Below, in pieces: positions 7,907 through 17,371 of a stretch of DNA of 61,846 nucleotides; the first letter of the stretch is position 1; every line of letters begins with the position of its first letter. The DNA is taken from contig CASEGC010000042.1 in assembly GCA_949287365.1 (NCBI GenBank), positions 1 through 61,846 of the forward strand, given 5' to 3'. The DNA is from an uncultured Parabacteroides sp. (GTDB lineage: Bacteria > Bacteroidota > Bacteroidia > Bacteroidales > Tannerellaceae). The notes under the pieces were generated by a model, which saw only the letters and a list, made by a program, of their open reading frames with translations, was not told the DNA's origin and made no database searches. The position numbers and the translations under genes are program-made.

Positions 7907-8003
7907 AAAAGTCTATCTGCAGACTGAAGATACGTATCTTTAAGCTGAAGATATATATCTTTAGGTTGAAGATATGTATCTTTAGGCTAAAGATAGAGAA
8001 TTT
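7907..8003 (+). repeat. Dispersed palindromic repeat element, copy A (three 21-bp units)
   Basis: Units at 7926-7946, 7947-7967 and 7968-7988 have the form GAAGATAYRTATCTTTARGYT. They are preceded by AAAAGTCTATCT and followed by CTAAAGATAGAGAATTT. This is one of four copies in the window, here between the valS 3' end and the isomerase-like gene. The rest of the 428-bp gap (7766-8193) holds the promoter box and the valS terminator, and no gene is seen. Confidence 0.9.
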
Positions 8004-8126
8004 CTCCCGTGTCACGGACTTTCTATAACGGACAAGGAAACTTTTTCCTACGTCGAATCGACTTTTTCCCTATGTTGAACACCCGCGTTCGTCCGTAAAC
8101 CCGCTTTTTCATCTTCTCTGTCCATG

Positions 8127-8171
8127 AAAAAAAATGCCCAAGCTTACACTAAACTCGCGTAAACTTGGGCA
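8127..8171 (-). terminator. valS terminator
   Basis: On the minus strand TGCCCAAGTTTAC pairs imperfectly with GTAAGCTTGGGCA, followed by eight T. Confidence 0.9.
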
Positions 8172-8193
8172 AAAAACATTCGCTCGAACCTGC

Positions 8194-10815
8194 TTATTTT
8201 TCCAAAGCTTTGATGCTCTCTTCGATAGATTTGATTTTTGATTCCGCGTCGGCTTGCTTTTTCCGTTCCATCTCGATGACTTTGGCTGGAGCCTTGTTCA
8301 CGAAATTCTCGTTGCTCAGCTTCTTCATGACCGACGCTAAAAAGCCTTGTTGATATTTCAACTCTTCCCGCAACTTCGCCAGTTCCTCCTCGACATTAAT
8401 CATGTCTTTCAATGGCACCGCATATTCGGTGGTGCGGACCAGGAACGAGGCGGCACCCGCCGCTTTTTCCTTTATCGCGAGGATGGACGACAGGTTACAC
8501 ATCTTTATAATCACCGCGTTAAACGTCTCGTCGTGCTCGCCCAATATCTGCAGCTCTAATGATTCTTTATTGGGGATGTTCTTCTGCAAACGAATCGTAC
8601 GGACACCGCCTACGATTTCCTTCATTACCTCAAACGCGTCCAAATAAGCGTTATCGACGGGCACGACTCTTGGCATCGGAGCGACCATCAGGCTTTCTCC
8701 CTTTTCCCGGGGTTCTAACGCCTGCCATAACTCTTCCGTGATGAAAGGCATGAAAGGATGAAGCAAACGAAGCAGGGCGTCAAAGAATCCTAACGTGGAT
8801 TTATAGGTCTCTTTGTCGATAGGCTGCTGATAACCGGGCTTCACTATTTCCAGATACCAAGACGAGAACTCGTCCCAAAACAACTTGTAAACGGCCATCA
8901 TCGCCTCGCTCAAGCGATACTTGCCGAACAGGTCGTCCATATCGGCTATCGTCTTATTCAGTCTCGCCTCGAACCATTTCACTCCAATGGCGGCCGCTTC
9001 CGGCTGGGCGATTGTCTCGTCCACGGTCCAGCCTTTCACCAAACGGAACGCATTCCATATCTTATTGTTGAAATTCCGTCCCTGCTCACACAGCGCCTCA
9101 TCGAAAGGAATGTCATTTCCCGCGGGAGCGGCGAGCATCAAACCCATACGGACGCCATCCGCCCCATATTGTTCGATAAGTCGTAAAGGGTCAGGAGAGT
9201 TTCCTAGCGACTTCGACATCTTACGGCCCAATTTATCTCGAACGATTCCCGTGAAATAAACGTTTTTGAAAGGCTTATCTTTGCGATACTCATAACCCGC
9301 CATAATCATGCGAGCAACCCAAAAGAAGATGATATCCGGTCCGGTTACCAAATCACTGGTCGGATAATAATATTTTATCTCCTCGTTGTCCGGATGATTG
9401 ATTCCGTCGAACAAGGAAATCGGCCACAACCACGAAGAGAACCAAGTGTCCAGGACATCCTCATCCTGACGCAAGTCCGCGCATGTCAGGCTTGAGTCTC
9501 CGATTTTCTTTATCGCCAACTCCAAGGCCTTCTCTACGGTTTCTGCGACGACGAATCCGCCTTTTGGCAAGAAATAGGCCGGGATTCGGTGTCCCCACCA
9601 TAATTGGCGGCTAATGCACCAGTCCTTGATATTCTCCATCCAATGGCGATATGTGTTCTTGAATTTCGAGGGATAAAATTTAATCTCATCCCTCATCACC
9701 GGGCCTAATGCGATTTGCGCCAGGTGTTCCATTTTCAAGAACCATTGCATGGATAATTTCGGTTCGATCGGGACATTCGTACGTTCGGAATAACCCACCT
9801 TATTGTCGTAATCCTCTACCTTTTCCAACAAGCCTGCCGCACGTAAATCCTCTACGATTTGTTCCCGGACTTCAAAACGGTCTTTACCCACATACAATCC
9901 AGCGGCCTCACTTAATGTCCCGTCATCATTAAAAATGTCGATGGAAGGCAGATTATGCTTCTCACCCAGCATATAGTCGTTCACGTCATGCGCCGGGGTC
10001 ACTTTCAAGCAGCCGGTTCCGAATTCGATATCCACGTAGTCATCTTCTATTACGGGAATCTCACGTCCCACCAAGGGCACGATCACTTTTTTCCCTTTCA
10101 GATGCTGGTTTTTAGGGTCATTCGGGTTGATACACATCGCTGTATCACCCATGATCGTTTCCGGACGAGTCGTAGCGACAATCGCGTATTTTTCCTCTCC
10201 CACGACCTTGTAGCGGAGGTAATATAACTTGCTATGCTCTTCTTTGTAAATCACCTCCTCGTCCGACAAAGCGGTCAAGGCTTTCGGATCCCAATGTACC
10301 ATACGGACTCCCCGATAAATCAAGCCCTTATTATATAAATCCACGAAAACCTTTATTACGCTTTCCGACCGTTTCTCGTCCATCGTAAAAGCGGTCCGGT
10401 CCCAATCGCAAGATGCGCCTAACTTACGCAATTGTTTCAGTATGATATCGCCATGCTCCTCTTTCCATTCCCAGGCGTATCTTAAAAACTCCTCGCGAGT
10501 CAAGTCCGATTTCTTAATGCCTTTTTGCGCCAACCGATTTACGACTTTCGCTTCCGTGGCGATCGAGGCATGATCAGTTCCTGGCACCCAGCAAGCGTTC
10601 TTGCCCATCATCCTCGCGCGGCGAACCAAAATGTCCTGAATGGTATTATTAAGCATGTGCCCCATGTGCAATACACCCGTGACATTAGGGGGAGGTATCA
10701 CGATCGTATACGGTTCACGAGCGTCAGGTTTGGATTTAAAATAACCATTATCCAACCAATACTGATACCATTTTTCCTCCACATCTGCGGGATTGTATTT
10801 ACTAGCGATTTCCAT
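8194..10815 (-). CDS. valS: Valyl-tRNA synthetase
   Basis: Class I aminoacyl-tRNA synthetase charging tRNA-Val, 873 residues, normal length. The HIGH motif reads HMGH at 50-53 after PPPNVTGVL, and KMSKS is at 532-536. The CP1 editing domain contains [13 protein letters not shown] (214-226), and the C-terminal about 65 residues form the expected coiled coil ([17 protein letters not shown]...). The gene follows nadC by 63 bp and ends at a strong terminator. Three tRNA-Val genes occur elsewhere in the window. Confidence 0.98.
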   Translation of the reverse strand: MEIASKYNPADVEEKWYQYWLDNGYFKSKPDAREPYTIVIPPPNVTGVLHMGHMLNNTIQDILVRRARMMGKNACWVPGTDHASIATEAKVVNRLAQKGIKKSDLTREEFLRYAWEWKEEHGDIILKQLRKLGASCDWDRTAFTMDEKRSESVIKVFVDLYNKGLIYRGVRMVHWDPKALTALSDEEVIYKEEHSKLYYLRYKVVGEEKYAIVATTRPETIMGDTAMCINPNDPKNQHLKGKKVIVPLVGREIPVIEDDYVDIEFGTGCLKVTPAHDVNDYMLGEKHNLPSIDIFNDDGTLSEAAGLYVGKDRFEVREQIVEDLRAAGLLEKVEDYDNKVGYSERTNVPIEPKLSMQWFLKMEHLAQIALGPVMRDEIKFYPSKFKNTYRHWMENIKDWCISRQLWWGHRIPAYFLPKGGFVVAETVEKALELAIKKIGDSSLTCADLRQDEDVLDTWFSSWLWPISLFDGINHPDNEEIKYYYPTSDLVTGPDIIFFWVARMIMAGYEYRKDKPFKNVYFTGIVRDKLGRKMSKSLGNSPDPLRLIEQYGADGVRMGLMLAAPAGNDIPFDEALCEQGRNFNNKIWNAFRLVKGWTVDETIAQPEAAAIGVKWFEARLNKTIADMDDLFGKYRLSEAMMAVYKLFWDEFSSWYLEIVKPGYQQPIDKETYKSTLGFFDALLRLLHPFMPFITEELWQALEPREKGESLMVAPMPRVVPVDNAYLDAFEVMKEIVGGVRTIRLQKNIPNKESLELQILGEHDETFNAVIIKMCNLSSILAIKEKAAGAASFLVRTTEYAVPLKDMINVEEELAKLREELKYQQGFLASVMKKLSNENFVNKAPAKVIEMERKKQADAESKIKSIEESIKALEK

Positions 10816-10878
10816 TTTTTACACTTATTGCTTTTTATCTTATTATAAATTCAACCGAATATAAAAGAAAGCCAGGTC

Positions 10879-11724
10879 TCAACAAGCCTTAAAGCTCATG
10901 TCCAAACTTTTGACAGAATGAGTCAATGCGCCTACCGAGATAAAATCCACGCCACATTCCGCATAATCTCTTAGCGTATCGAACGTGATGCCTCCGGAAG
11001 ACTCAACCTCATAACGGCCATTTATACGACGAACCGCCTCTTTCGTTTTCTCGACATTGAAGTTGTCCAACATGATTCGGTCCACACCTCCAACTTTCAG
11101 CACCTGCTCCAATTCGTCAAGATTACGGACTTCTATCTCTATCTTTAAGTTCTTACCTTTCTCTTTCAAGTAATCATGCGCACGAGTTATCGCCTGTTCG
11201 ATTCCTCCGGCGAAATCCACATGATTGTCTTTCAACAAAATCATATCAAATAGCCCGATTCGATGATTCATTCCCCCGCCGATACGTACGGCCTCTTTTT
11301 CGATCATACGCATTCCCGGAGTCGTCTTTCTTGTATCCAATACATGCGTTTTAGTTCCATCCAACGCTTTCGCGTATCTGCGAGTCGTGGTGGCTATACC
11401 ACTCATGCGTTGCATTACGTTCAACATCAACCGTTCAGTCTGTAACAAAGAACGAATCTTTCCTTCTACGACAAATGCGACATCCCCTTTCTTAACTTCG
11501 GCGCCATCTTGTATAAAAACCGTCATTTTCAATTCCGAATCAAAATCATGGAAGATTCGTCTCGCCATCTCCACTCCGGCCAATACGCCATCTTCCTTAA
11601 TTATCAATTGACTTTTCCCCATAGCCGTATCAGGGATGCAACATAAAGTCGTATGGTCGCCATCGCCTATATCCTCGGCGAACGCTAATTTAATTAAATC
11701 ATCAATAAGCTTGTCTTTGTCCAT
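10879..11724 (-). CDS. nadC: Nicotinate-nucleotide pyrophosphorylase (carboxylating)
   Basis: Quinolinate phosphoribosyltransferase, converting quinolinate and PRPP to nicotinate mononucleotide, CO2 and PPi in de novo NAD synthesis. At 281 residues it has the family's length. Signatures are EDIGDGDHTT near the N-terminus, LNVMQRMSGIAT, the phosphate-binding DTRKTTPGMR, IGGGMNHR, and the barrel segments LKDNHV, IEVRNLDE, DRIMLDNF and ESSGGIT. It begins one base after the stop of the DUF4783 gene, so the two are co-transcribed and probably translationally coupled. Confidence 0.97.
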   Translation of the reverse strand: MDKDKLIDDLIKLAFAEDIGDGDHTTLCCIPDTAMGKSQLIIKEDGVLAGVEMARRIFHDFDSELKMTVFIQDGAEVKKGDVAFVVEGKIRSLLQTERLMLNVMQRMSGIATTTRRYAKALDGTKTHVLDTRKTTPGMRMIEKEAVRIGGGMNHRIGLFDMILLKDNHVDFAGGIEQAITRAHDYLKEKGKNLKIEIEVRNLDELEQVLKVGGVDRIMLDNFNVEKTKEAVRRINGRYEVESSGGITFDTLRDYAECGVDFISVGALTHSVKSLDMSFKAC

Positions 11725-11725
11725 T

Positions 11726-12097
11726 TTATTCTATTCTGATTGATTGTATAATCGCGATATCACCTTCTACACGATACGTGACATTCACCCGATACTCTCC
11801 CGAAGTGGTATTCAGTTTTCCCACGAGAAAACCATTTCCCTTTTTATCCGCATGATGCACGACTGAAAATCCGGAGGACTTATTGGAACGAAAGAAAGAA
11901 GACAGCATTGAAACCGCCTCGTCATTTCCACACTTCTTTGTGGCATCGGGCAATGATATATCCACCTCTTTGTCTAAAACATCGGATATCAAAGATACGT
12001 TTCCCGTTTTAAAAGCGTTCGATACCTTCGTGATATCCGCCGCTCGCACGCAAACGCAAGCGAGTGTCAAGATGAATGCAAATAAAAAACATCGCAT
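11726..12097 (-). CDS. DUF4783-family exported protein
   Basis: A 123-residue secreted protein of the NTF2-like DUF4783 group seen in Bacteroidetes. The start is set at MRCFLFAFILTLACVCVRA, which gives a clean signal peptide cleaved after ARA or RAAD; the frame continues 12 codons upstream. The mature part has alternating strands at the end (FLVGKLNTTSGEYRVNVTYRVEGDIAIIQSIRIE) as in the NTF2 cone fold. It is the first gene of a DUF4783-nadC-valS unit. The function is unknown and its link to NAD synthesis may only be positional. Confidence 0.75.
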   Translation of the reverse strand: MRCFLFAFILTLACVCVRAADITKVSNAFKTGNVSLISDVLDKEVDISLPDATKKCGNDEAVSMLSSFFRSNKSSGFSVVHHADKKGNGFLVGKLNTTSGEYRVNVTYRVEGDIAIIQSIRIE

Positions 12098-12130
12098 AGA
12101 CTTTCTTTGCTTTATTAAAGAAATTATTGA

Positions 12131-12138
12131 CAAAGGTA
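12131..12138 (-). promoter_or_regulatory. -7 box for the DUF4783-nadC-valS unit
   Basis: TACCTTTG on the minus strand (complement CAAAGGTA), 34 bp upstream of the chosen start. This supports the shorter start at 12097 over 12133. The -33 element is weak. Confidence 0.6.
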
Positions 12139-12189
12139 TGCATTTTTCTTGTAATTTAGCTCTACTAAATCAGGTAAATGCAAATACAA

Positions 12190-12663
12190 ATGAAGATTGG
12201 ATTAATAGTCATAGGAAAGACCGATACCGATTATTTCATAAAGGCTATCGACGAATATAAAAATAGGTTGGTTCACTATATTCCTTTTGAGATGGAAATA
12301 ATTCCGGACATAAAAAACGTGAAAAACCTGTCCGAAAGGCAACAAAAAGAAAAAGAAGGGGAGTCTATCTTAAAAGCGCTTCGCCCGGGAGATTACATAA
12401 TTCTGTTAGATGAAAAAGGGAAAGAATACACTTCCGTACAATTTTCCTCTTATCTGGAGAAAAAAACGCATACGATTCCCAAGCGGCTGATCTTTATCAT
12501 CGGAGGGCCTTATGGATTCAGCGATGCCGTTTATAAGGCGGCTTCAGAAAAAATATCATTGAGCAAAATGACTTTCTCTCATCAAATGATTCGATTAATC
12601 TTCATCGAGCAACTTTATCGTGCGATGACAATCCTACATAACGAGCCTTATCATCACGAATAA
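12190..12663 (+). CDS. rlmH: 23S rRNA pseudouridine-1915 N3-methyltransferase
   Basis: A SPOUT methyltransferase that methylates Psi1915 in helix 69 of 23S rRNA using SAM. It has 157 residues from MKIGLIVIGKT, the family's usual start; an ATG four codons earlier is also in frame. The trefoil-knot SAM site is clear: LLDEKGKEYTS, IIGGPYGFSDAVY and the C-terminal LSKMTFSHQMIRLIFIEQLYRAMTILHNEPYHHE, which is nearly invariant in RlmH. It is divergent from the DUF4783-nadC unit and convergent with the SMR gene. Confidence 0.97.
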   Translation: MKIGLIVIGKTDTDYFIKAIDEYKNRLVHYIPFEMEIIPDIKNVKNLSERQQKEKEGESILKALRPGDYIILLDEKGKEYTSVQFSSYLEKKTHTIPKRLIFIIGGPYGFSDAVYKAASEKISLSKMTFSHQMIRLIFIEQLYRAMTILHNEPYHHE

Positions 12664-12678
12664 ATGGATGTTCCTTTT

Positions 12679-12999
12679 TCAAGGAATCAGCTTCAATCCT
12701 ATGATGCCGATTAATATCAATGAAAGGAACAGGAGCCTGAATACGTTTACGGAATCGTGAAAACACAAAATACCCAGCAGGACCGTTCCGATAGCTCCAA
12801 TTCCTGTCCAAATAACGTAGGCGGTTCCTATCGGAATGGTTTTTTGCGCCAAATACAAAAAGTATCCGCTCAGCCCCATGGAAATGACCGATATCCCGAT
12901 AAACCACACGAAATATTTAGGAAGCGAGCTCGCCAATTTGAATCCCAATGGCCATCCTATCTCAAATAACCCGGCGACAAGCAACAATAACCAAGCCAT
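12679..12999 (-). CDS. Small multidrug resistance family exporter, Gdx/SugE-like
   Basis: A 106-residue inner-membrane protein with four transmembrane helices that works as an antiparallel dimer. The essential Glu is at 13 in MAWLLLLVAGLFEIGW. The segment GTAYVIWTGIGAIGTVLLGILCFHD matches the Gdx (SugE) branch, which exports guanidinium in exchange for protons, better than the EmrE branch. No guanidine riboswitch is apparent upstream. The start lies 12 bp from the aroC stop, so it is the last gene of the patB-slyD-aroC series. Confidence 0.85.
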   Translation of the reverse strand: MAWLLLLVAGLFEIGWPLGFKLASSLPKYFVWFIGISVISMGLSGYFLYLAQKTIPIGTAYVIWTGIGAIGTVLLGILCFHDSVNVFRLLFLSLILIGIIGLKLIP

Positions 13000-13011
13000 A
13001 CTCGAACCTTC

Positions 13012-14085
13012 TCAATATTTTCTCGTTTTCTGAAGCAATAGGTAATCCAACAATGTCATGGCGGTCATCGACTCCACTATAGGAACCGCCCGGGGGACAA
13101 CGCAAGGGTCATGACGCCCTCTGGCTTTCAATATCGTATCTTCTTCCCGCATATTCACCGTTTCTTGTTCCATCAAGATAGTCGCCACCGATTTAAAAGC
13201 GACCCTGAAATAGATATCTTGTCCGTTGGAAATACCTCCTTGAATACCTCCGGAATGATTGGTCCTCGTATTGATTTTGCCGTTATCGTTAAAAAACAGG
13301 TCATTACGTTCAGAACCCCGATAACATGCGGCTTCGAACCCATCTCCATACTCAAAACCTTTCGCCGCGTTTATCGTCAACATCGCATGTCCCAAAGCGG
13401 CATGTAATTTGCCGAAAACCGGCTCGCCTAAACCTATCGGGACTTTTCTCACTACGCAAGTGACAATGCCTCCTATCGTATCTCCTTTTGATTTGACCTC
13501 GGCAATCAATGCCTCCATCTCGGATGCGGTTTTCGGATCAGGACAACGGACGGCGTTGCTTTCCGCCAAATCCAAATCATAATCCTGATAACCGCCCGGC
13601 AATTTAATAGTGCCTACTTGCGACGTATAAGCTTGGATTTGTATACCATAAGGCCGTAAGGCCAGTTTAGCGATAGCGCCACCTACACAACGGGCGATAG
13701 TCTCCCGGGCGGACGACCGTCCACCTCCGCGAGGATCTCGTATCCCGTATTTCATCTGATAAGTATAATCCGCGTGCGAAGGGCGATAGACGGTTTTCAT
13801 TTCCTCATAGTCCGAAGAATGTTGATTCTTGTTCCAAATGATAAAACCAATCGGAGTTCCTGTCGTTTTTCCTTCATAGATGCCCGAAAGGAATTGTACC
13901 TCATCATCTTCCTTGCGCGGGGTCGTGATATGGGATTGCCCTGGTTTACGACGATCCAGCTCTCGCTGAATGAAAGCCGTATCCAATACGATTCCCGCGG
14001 GGCATCCGTCAATCACGCCTCCTACACCTGGACCATGCGACTCTCCAAACGATGTCAATCTATAAATGTTACCGAACGTATTCAT
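13012..14085 (-). CDS. aroC: Chorismate synthase
   Basis: Converts 5-enolpyruvylshikimate-3-phosphate to chorismate with reduced FMN, the last shikimate step. It has 357 residues from [18 protein letters not shown], whose SFGESHG is the first family signature; the frame opens three codons earlier. Other signatures are [54 protein letters not shown] and [16 protein letters not shown]. The start is 21 bp after the SlyD-like gene, so the two are probably in one transcript. Confidence 0.98.
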   Translation of the reverse strand: MNTFGNIYRLTSFGESHGPGVGGVIDGCPAGIVLDTAFIQRELDRRKPGQSHITTPRKEDDEVQFLSGIYEGKTTGTPIGFIIWNKNQHSSDYEEMKTVYRPSHADYTYQMKYGIRDPRGGGRSSARETIARCVGGAIAKLALRPYGIQIQAYTSQVGTIKLPGGYQDYDLDLAESNAVRCPDPKTASEMEALIAEVKSKGDTIGGIVTCVVRKVPIGLGEPVFGKLHAALGHAMLTINAAKGFEYGDGFEAACYRGSERNDLFFNDNGKINTRTNHSGGIQGGISNGQDIYFRVAFKSVATILMEQETVNMREEDTILKARGRHDPCVVPRAVPIVESMTAMTLLDYLLLQKTRKY

Positions 14086-14106
14086 ATCCATCAAGCACGT
14101 CGACTA

Positions 14107-14679
14107 TCAATGGCAATCGCCACCACAACCTCCGCAGCCGCTGTCGCCGCATCCACCGCCACAGCCTCCGCAGCCGCCACCGCATCCACCGGCGGAAGCG
14201 GTAAGCGCGGCGATCTCTTCCGCCGTAGGCTCATGCACATCTACCACTTTTCCGCTGAAATGCAAGGTCTCGCCCGCCAACGGGTGGTTGAAATCCATCA
14301 CCACGACATCCTTCTTGATTTCCAGCACGGAGCCATTCATTCGATTCCCCTCGGAATCCATCATCGGCAAGGTCACCCCTTCTTTGACATTCTCCGCGTC
14401 AAACTTCCCGTTTACCTCGAAGATACTCTTGGGGAGATCCAACACATGCTCTTCGTTATATTCCCCATAAGCCTCTTTAGGCTCTATAGAGAAATCAAAA
14501 GCGTCGCCAGCCTCCAGGCCTTCCAACGCCTTCTCGAAAGCTGGAAGCATCAACCCTGTCCCAAAAATAAATCGCAAAGGGACTTCCGGTGTCGCTCTCT
14601 CCATCAATTCCCGTTCTTCTCCTTCGCCTACGTTTAAGTCGTATGTAACGGCGACGTATTTATTCGTTTCTATTTTCAT
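14107..14679 (-). CDS. SlyD-like FKBP-type peptidyl-prolyl isomerase with Gly/Cys-rich tail
   Basis: A 190-residue cytoplasmic isomerase and chaperone. The FKBP core begins VAVTYDLNVGEGEE and contains VPLRFIFGTGLMLPAFEKALEGLEAGD, with the inserted-in-flap domain AYGEYNEEHVLDLPKS and VMDFNHPLAGETLHFSGKVVDV near the end. The last 27 residues are almost entirely Gly and Cys with a final DCH, giving nine Cys and a terminal His. SlyD tails bind Ni, Zn or Cu, so this tail probably binds metal. A TATCTTCG box in the 80-bp gap upstream may be its own promoter. Confidence 0.92.
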   Translation of the reverse strand: MKIETNKYVAVTYDLNVGEGEERELMERATPEVPLRFIFGTGLMLPAFEKALEGLEAGDAFDFSIEPKEAYGEYNEEHVLDLPKSIFEVNGKFDAENVKEGVTLPMMDSEGNRMNGSVLEIKKDVVVMDFNHPLAGETLHFSGKVVDVHEPTAEEIAALTASAGGCGGGCGGCGGGCGDSGCGGCGGDCH

Positions 14680-14759
14680 ATCTCGTTATTTTATTTTTTC
14701 TCGTAAAAAATCCCCGCGAAGATACGATTCATTTTCCTAAACCGAAACCCTCATCCGCG

Positions 14760-15950
14760 TTAATTCGCGTTTTTATCCATTTCATTCACCGCTTTTTGGA
14801 GCGCGCTCATGGCTCCGTCCAAGACCGTCCGAGGGCAACCTACGTTCAGGCGCATATAGCCTTCGCCTCCAGGCCCGAACATACTGCCATCATTCAAGGC
14901 CAATCCGGCCTTCTCCTTGAAAAGCCGCACGAGTTGTTCTTGCCCAAGACCCAGCCCCCGGCAATCCAACCAAACCAAGAAAGAGGCTTGTGGCTGGTAA
15001 ACCTTGATACCTGGGATATTCCGCCTTATGAACTCATCCACGAAGCGTACGTTTTCCATGACGTACGTACGCATTTGCTGCAACCATTCGGCGCCATAAG
15101 TATAAGCCGCTATGGTCGCCGTATACGCGAAAATCGTGCCATCGCCAAATTCTCCCGCGTCAAGGAATGAATAGAACTCCTCCCGGATACGAGAATCCGG
15201 AATGACAGCGTAAGAGGTGACGATGCCCGCTATATTGAACGTCTTGCTGGGCGCCATGAACGTCAAGCTGCACGAGGCGGCCGCTTCCGAGACGGAAGCG
15301 AAAGGATAATGCTTGTATTGCGGATACGCCATCTCTGAATGAATCTCGTCGGAGATGACCAAAATTCCGCACGCGGAACAAATCTCAGCCAACCGCGTCA
15401 AGCTCTCTTTGTCCCACACGATGCCTCCCGGGTTATGGGGATTGCAGAGAATCAACGCCTTGCATTTATCGTCTATCACCGACTCAAGCTGCTCGAAGTC
15501 CATCCGATAGACACCGTCCTCCAGCTTCAGCGGGTTATAAACGACCTCCCGTCCCAATTTCTCCGGAACGATGCGGAACGGATGGTAAACCGGAGGTTGG
15601 ATGATAACCTTGTCTCCTTTCCGCGTGAAGCATTGGATGGCCAAGGCGATACCCTTCACGATTCCCGGAATATAGCTAATCCATTCTTTCCGTATTTCCC
15701 AGTTGTGTTTATAACGTACCCAATCGATGATACAGTCATAATAAGTGTCCGAGGCGAACGTGTAACCGAAAATCTCATGCTCGCAACGCTTCTTTATGGC
15801 CTCCACGATAAAGTCCGGCGTACGGAAATCCATATCCGCCACCCAAAGAGGAACCAATCGCTCATCGCCGAACTCCTCTTTCAAACGGTCAAACTTCACG
15901 CAGTTCGTCCCATGACGTTCTATAATCTCATCAAAGTCATAATGCTTCAT
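14760..15950 (-). CDS. PLP-dependent aminotransferase/C-S lyase, MalY/PatB family
   Basis: A 396-residue fold-type I PLP enzyme. The MalY/PatB group is recognised from the N-terminal LVPLWVADMDFRTPDFIVEAIKKR, the cofactor-binding NPHNPGG (170-176), DEIHSEMAY (201-209) and the Schiff-base Lys236 in APSKTFNIAG. Members usually act as cystathionine beta-lyases, releasing homocysteine, ammonia and pyruvate, and some have regulatory side roles. The exact substrate is uncertain. The gene starts a minus-strand series with the SlyD-like gene, aroC and the SMR exporter. Confidence 0.9.
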   Translation of the reverse strand: MKHYDFDEIIERHGTNCVKFDRLKEEFGDERLVPLWVADMDFRTPDFIVEAIKKRCEHEIFGYTFASDTYYDCIIDWVRYKHNWEIRKEWISYIPGIVKGIALAIQCFTRKGDKVIIQPPVYHPFRIVPEKLGREVVYNPLKLEDGVYRMDFEQLESVIDDKCKALILCNPHNPGGIVWDKESLTRLAEICSACGILVISDEIHSEMAYPQYKHYPFASVSEAAASCSLTFMAPSKTFNIAGIVTSYAVIPDSRIREEFYSFLDAGEFGDGTIFAYTATIAAYTYGAEWLQQMRTYVMENVRFVDEFIRRNIPGIKVYQPQASFLVWLDCRGLGLGQEQLVRLFKEKAGLALNDGSMFGPGGEGYMRLNVGCPRTVLDGAMSALQKAVNEMDKNAN

Positions 15951-15975
15951 ATACGTTCTTATTTATTCGGGGGCC

Positions 15976-15983
15976 AAACTTAC
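15976..15983 (-). promoter_or_regulatory. -7 box upstream of the PatB-like gene
   Basis: TAAGTTTG on the minus strand (complement CAAACTTA), 26 bp from the start codon. No clear -33 element is visible. Confidence 0.5.
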
Positions 15984-16080
15984 GGAAAAATCCCGTTATT
16001 ATTCGGATAAGCCGGTATAAAAGTCAACGGGACAGCTACAAAAACTTGAAAGAACGGCGGGAAAAACCGAAAAGACTATG

Positions 16081-16180
16081 GGAAAAAGTCTATCTTTAGG
16101 TTAAAGATATGTATCTTTAGGCTGCAGATATATATCTTTAGGCTTGCGATATGTATCTTTAGGCTAAAGATAGAGAATTC
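16081..16180 (+). repeat. Dispersed palindromic repeat element, copy B (three 21-bp units)
   Basis: Units at 16103-16123, 16124-16144 and 16145-16165, bracketed by GGAAAAAGTCTATCTTTAGG on the left and CTAAAGATAGAGAATTC on the right. It lies in the 447-bp gap 15951-16397 between the argF' 3' end and the PatB-like gene. The gap otherwise holds the promoter box and the argF' terminator. Confidence 0.9.
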
Positions 16181-16323
16181 TCCGTCTGTCTTAAACTTTT
16201 TTCGTGGGTCAAATGAACTATTTGAACGGGACTTAAACGAAATAATCCCGGCTTTTGGGGTGTGGTAGCGTGTCGATGCACGTTGGGTAGGGATTTCAGC
16301 TTGGTCATCTTGATTTTGGGAAT

Positions 16324-16364
16324 AAAAAAGAGAGTGTGCCGAAATGAAGAATGGCACACTCTCT
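16324..16364 (-). terminator. Terminator of the proC-to-argF' unit
   Basis: On the minus strand AGAGAGTGTGCC pairs perfectly with GGCACACTCTCT across a 12-base loop, followed by six T. Confidence 0.93.
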
Positions 16365-16397
16365 AATCTTTACACTATGTCTTATCGCGAACACGGG

Positions 16398-17351
16398 TTA
16401 GAGGCTCATCAAGATTTTTTTCAGTACGGTCTGTGCGGAGATTTCTCGGTTGGCGGCCTCTGGTATCACTATGCTTTGTGGACTTTCTATGACATCATCC
16501 GTTACGATCATGTTGCGGCGAACGGGAAGACAATGCATGAAATAAGCGTTATTGGTGAGCGCCATTTTTTTCGTGTCGACGGTCCAGCTACGATCCATAT
16601 TGATGACTTGCCCATAATTAGGGTCTTTGTATGCGGACCAATTTTTGGCGTAGATGAAATCCGCGCCTTCGAACGCTTTCTCTTGATTATATTCCACTTT
16701 CGCGTGACCGACAAATTTGGGATCCAGCTCATAGCCTTCCGGATGCGTGATGACAAATTCATAATCCGTGGCGTTCATCCATTCGGCGAAGCTATTGGGG
16801 ACGGCTTGTGGCAAAGATTTAGGATGGGGAGCCCATGTCATGACCACTTTGGGCCGAGCCGTTTTCTTGTATTCCTCGATCGTGATTAGGTCCGCGAAGC
16901 TTTGTAACGGGTGGCGGGTCGCCGCCTCCATACTAAATACCGGCCGACCGGAATATTTGATAAATTGGTTCAATATCTTCTCGTTATAATCGTCCTCCTT
17001 ATTCTCGAAACGGGCGAACGAACGAACACCTATCACGTCACAATAACATCCCATCACGGGCACGGCTTCCAGCAGGTGTTCGGGTTTATCCCCATCCATG
17101 ACAACGCCTCTTTCCGTCTCCAGCTTCCATGCCCCTTGATTTACGTCCAATACGATAGTGTTCATGCCCAAATTCATCGCCGCCTTTTGCGTGCTTAAAC
17201 GGGTGCGTAAACTGGAATTGAAAAATATCATCAACAACGTTTTGTTTTTCCCAAGTTCATTGAACCGGAAACGGTCTTTCTTGATTTCAAAAGCTTCATT
17301 AAGCGCTTGTCTCAAATCTCCTAAATCTTGTACACATGTAAAATGTCTCAT
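16398..17351 (-). CDS. argF': N-succinylornithine carbamoyltransferase
   Basis: A 317-residue transcarbamylase of the Bacteroidetes arginine pathway, carbamoylating N2-acylated ornithine to N2-acylcitrulline. The carbamoyl-phosphate site reads FFNSSLRTR (43-51). Residue 90 is Pro in MDGDKPEHLL. In the characterised enzymes this position is Pro in the Bacteroides fragilis succinyl-specific form and Glu in the Xanthomonas acetyl-specific form, so succinylornithine is the likely substrate. HCLPVRRN near the C-terminus is the other active-site loop. It is the last gene of the proC unit, 20 bp after proA and just before a strong terminator. Confidence 0.93.
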   Translation of the reverse strand: MRHFTCVQDLGDLRQALNEAFEIKKDRFRFNELGKNKTLLMIFFNSSLRTRLSTQKAAMNLGMNTIVLDVNQGAWKLETERGVVMDGDKPEHLLEAVPVMGCYCDVIGVRSFARFENKEDDYNEKILNQFIKYSGRPVFSMEAATRHPLQSFADLITIEEYKKTARPKVVMTWAPHPKSLPQAVPNSFAEWMNATDYEFVITHPEGYELDPKFVGHAKVEYNQEKAFEGADFIYAKNWSAYKDPNYGQVINMDRSWTVDTKKMALTNNAYFMHCLPVRRNMIVTDDVIESPQSIVIPEAANREISAQTVLKKILMSL

Positions 17352-17371
17352 GTCTTTGATATTTTGTTATG

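Noticed and set aside
12679..12999. Guanidine riboswitch upstream of the Gdx-like exporter
   Set aside because: Only 12 bp separate it from aroC and no riboswitch-like fold fits there.
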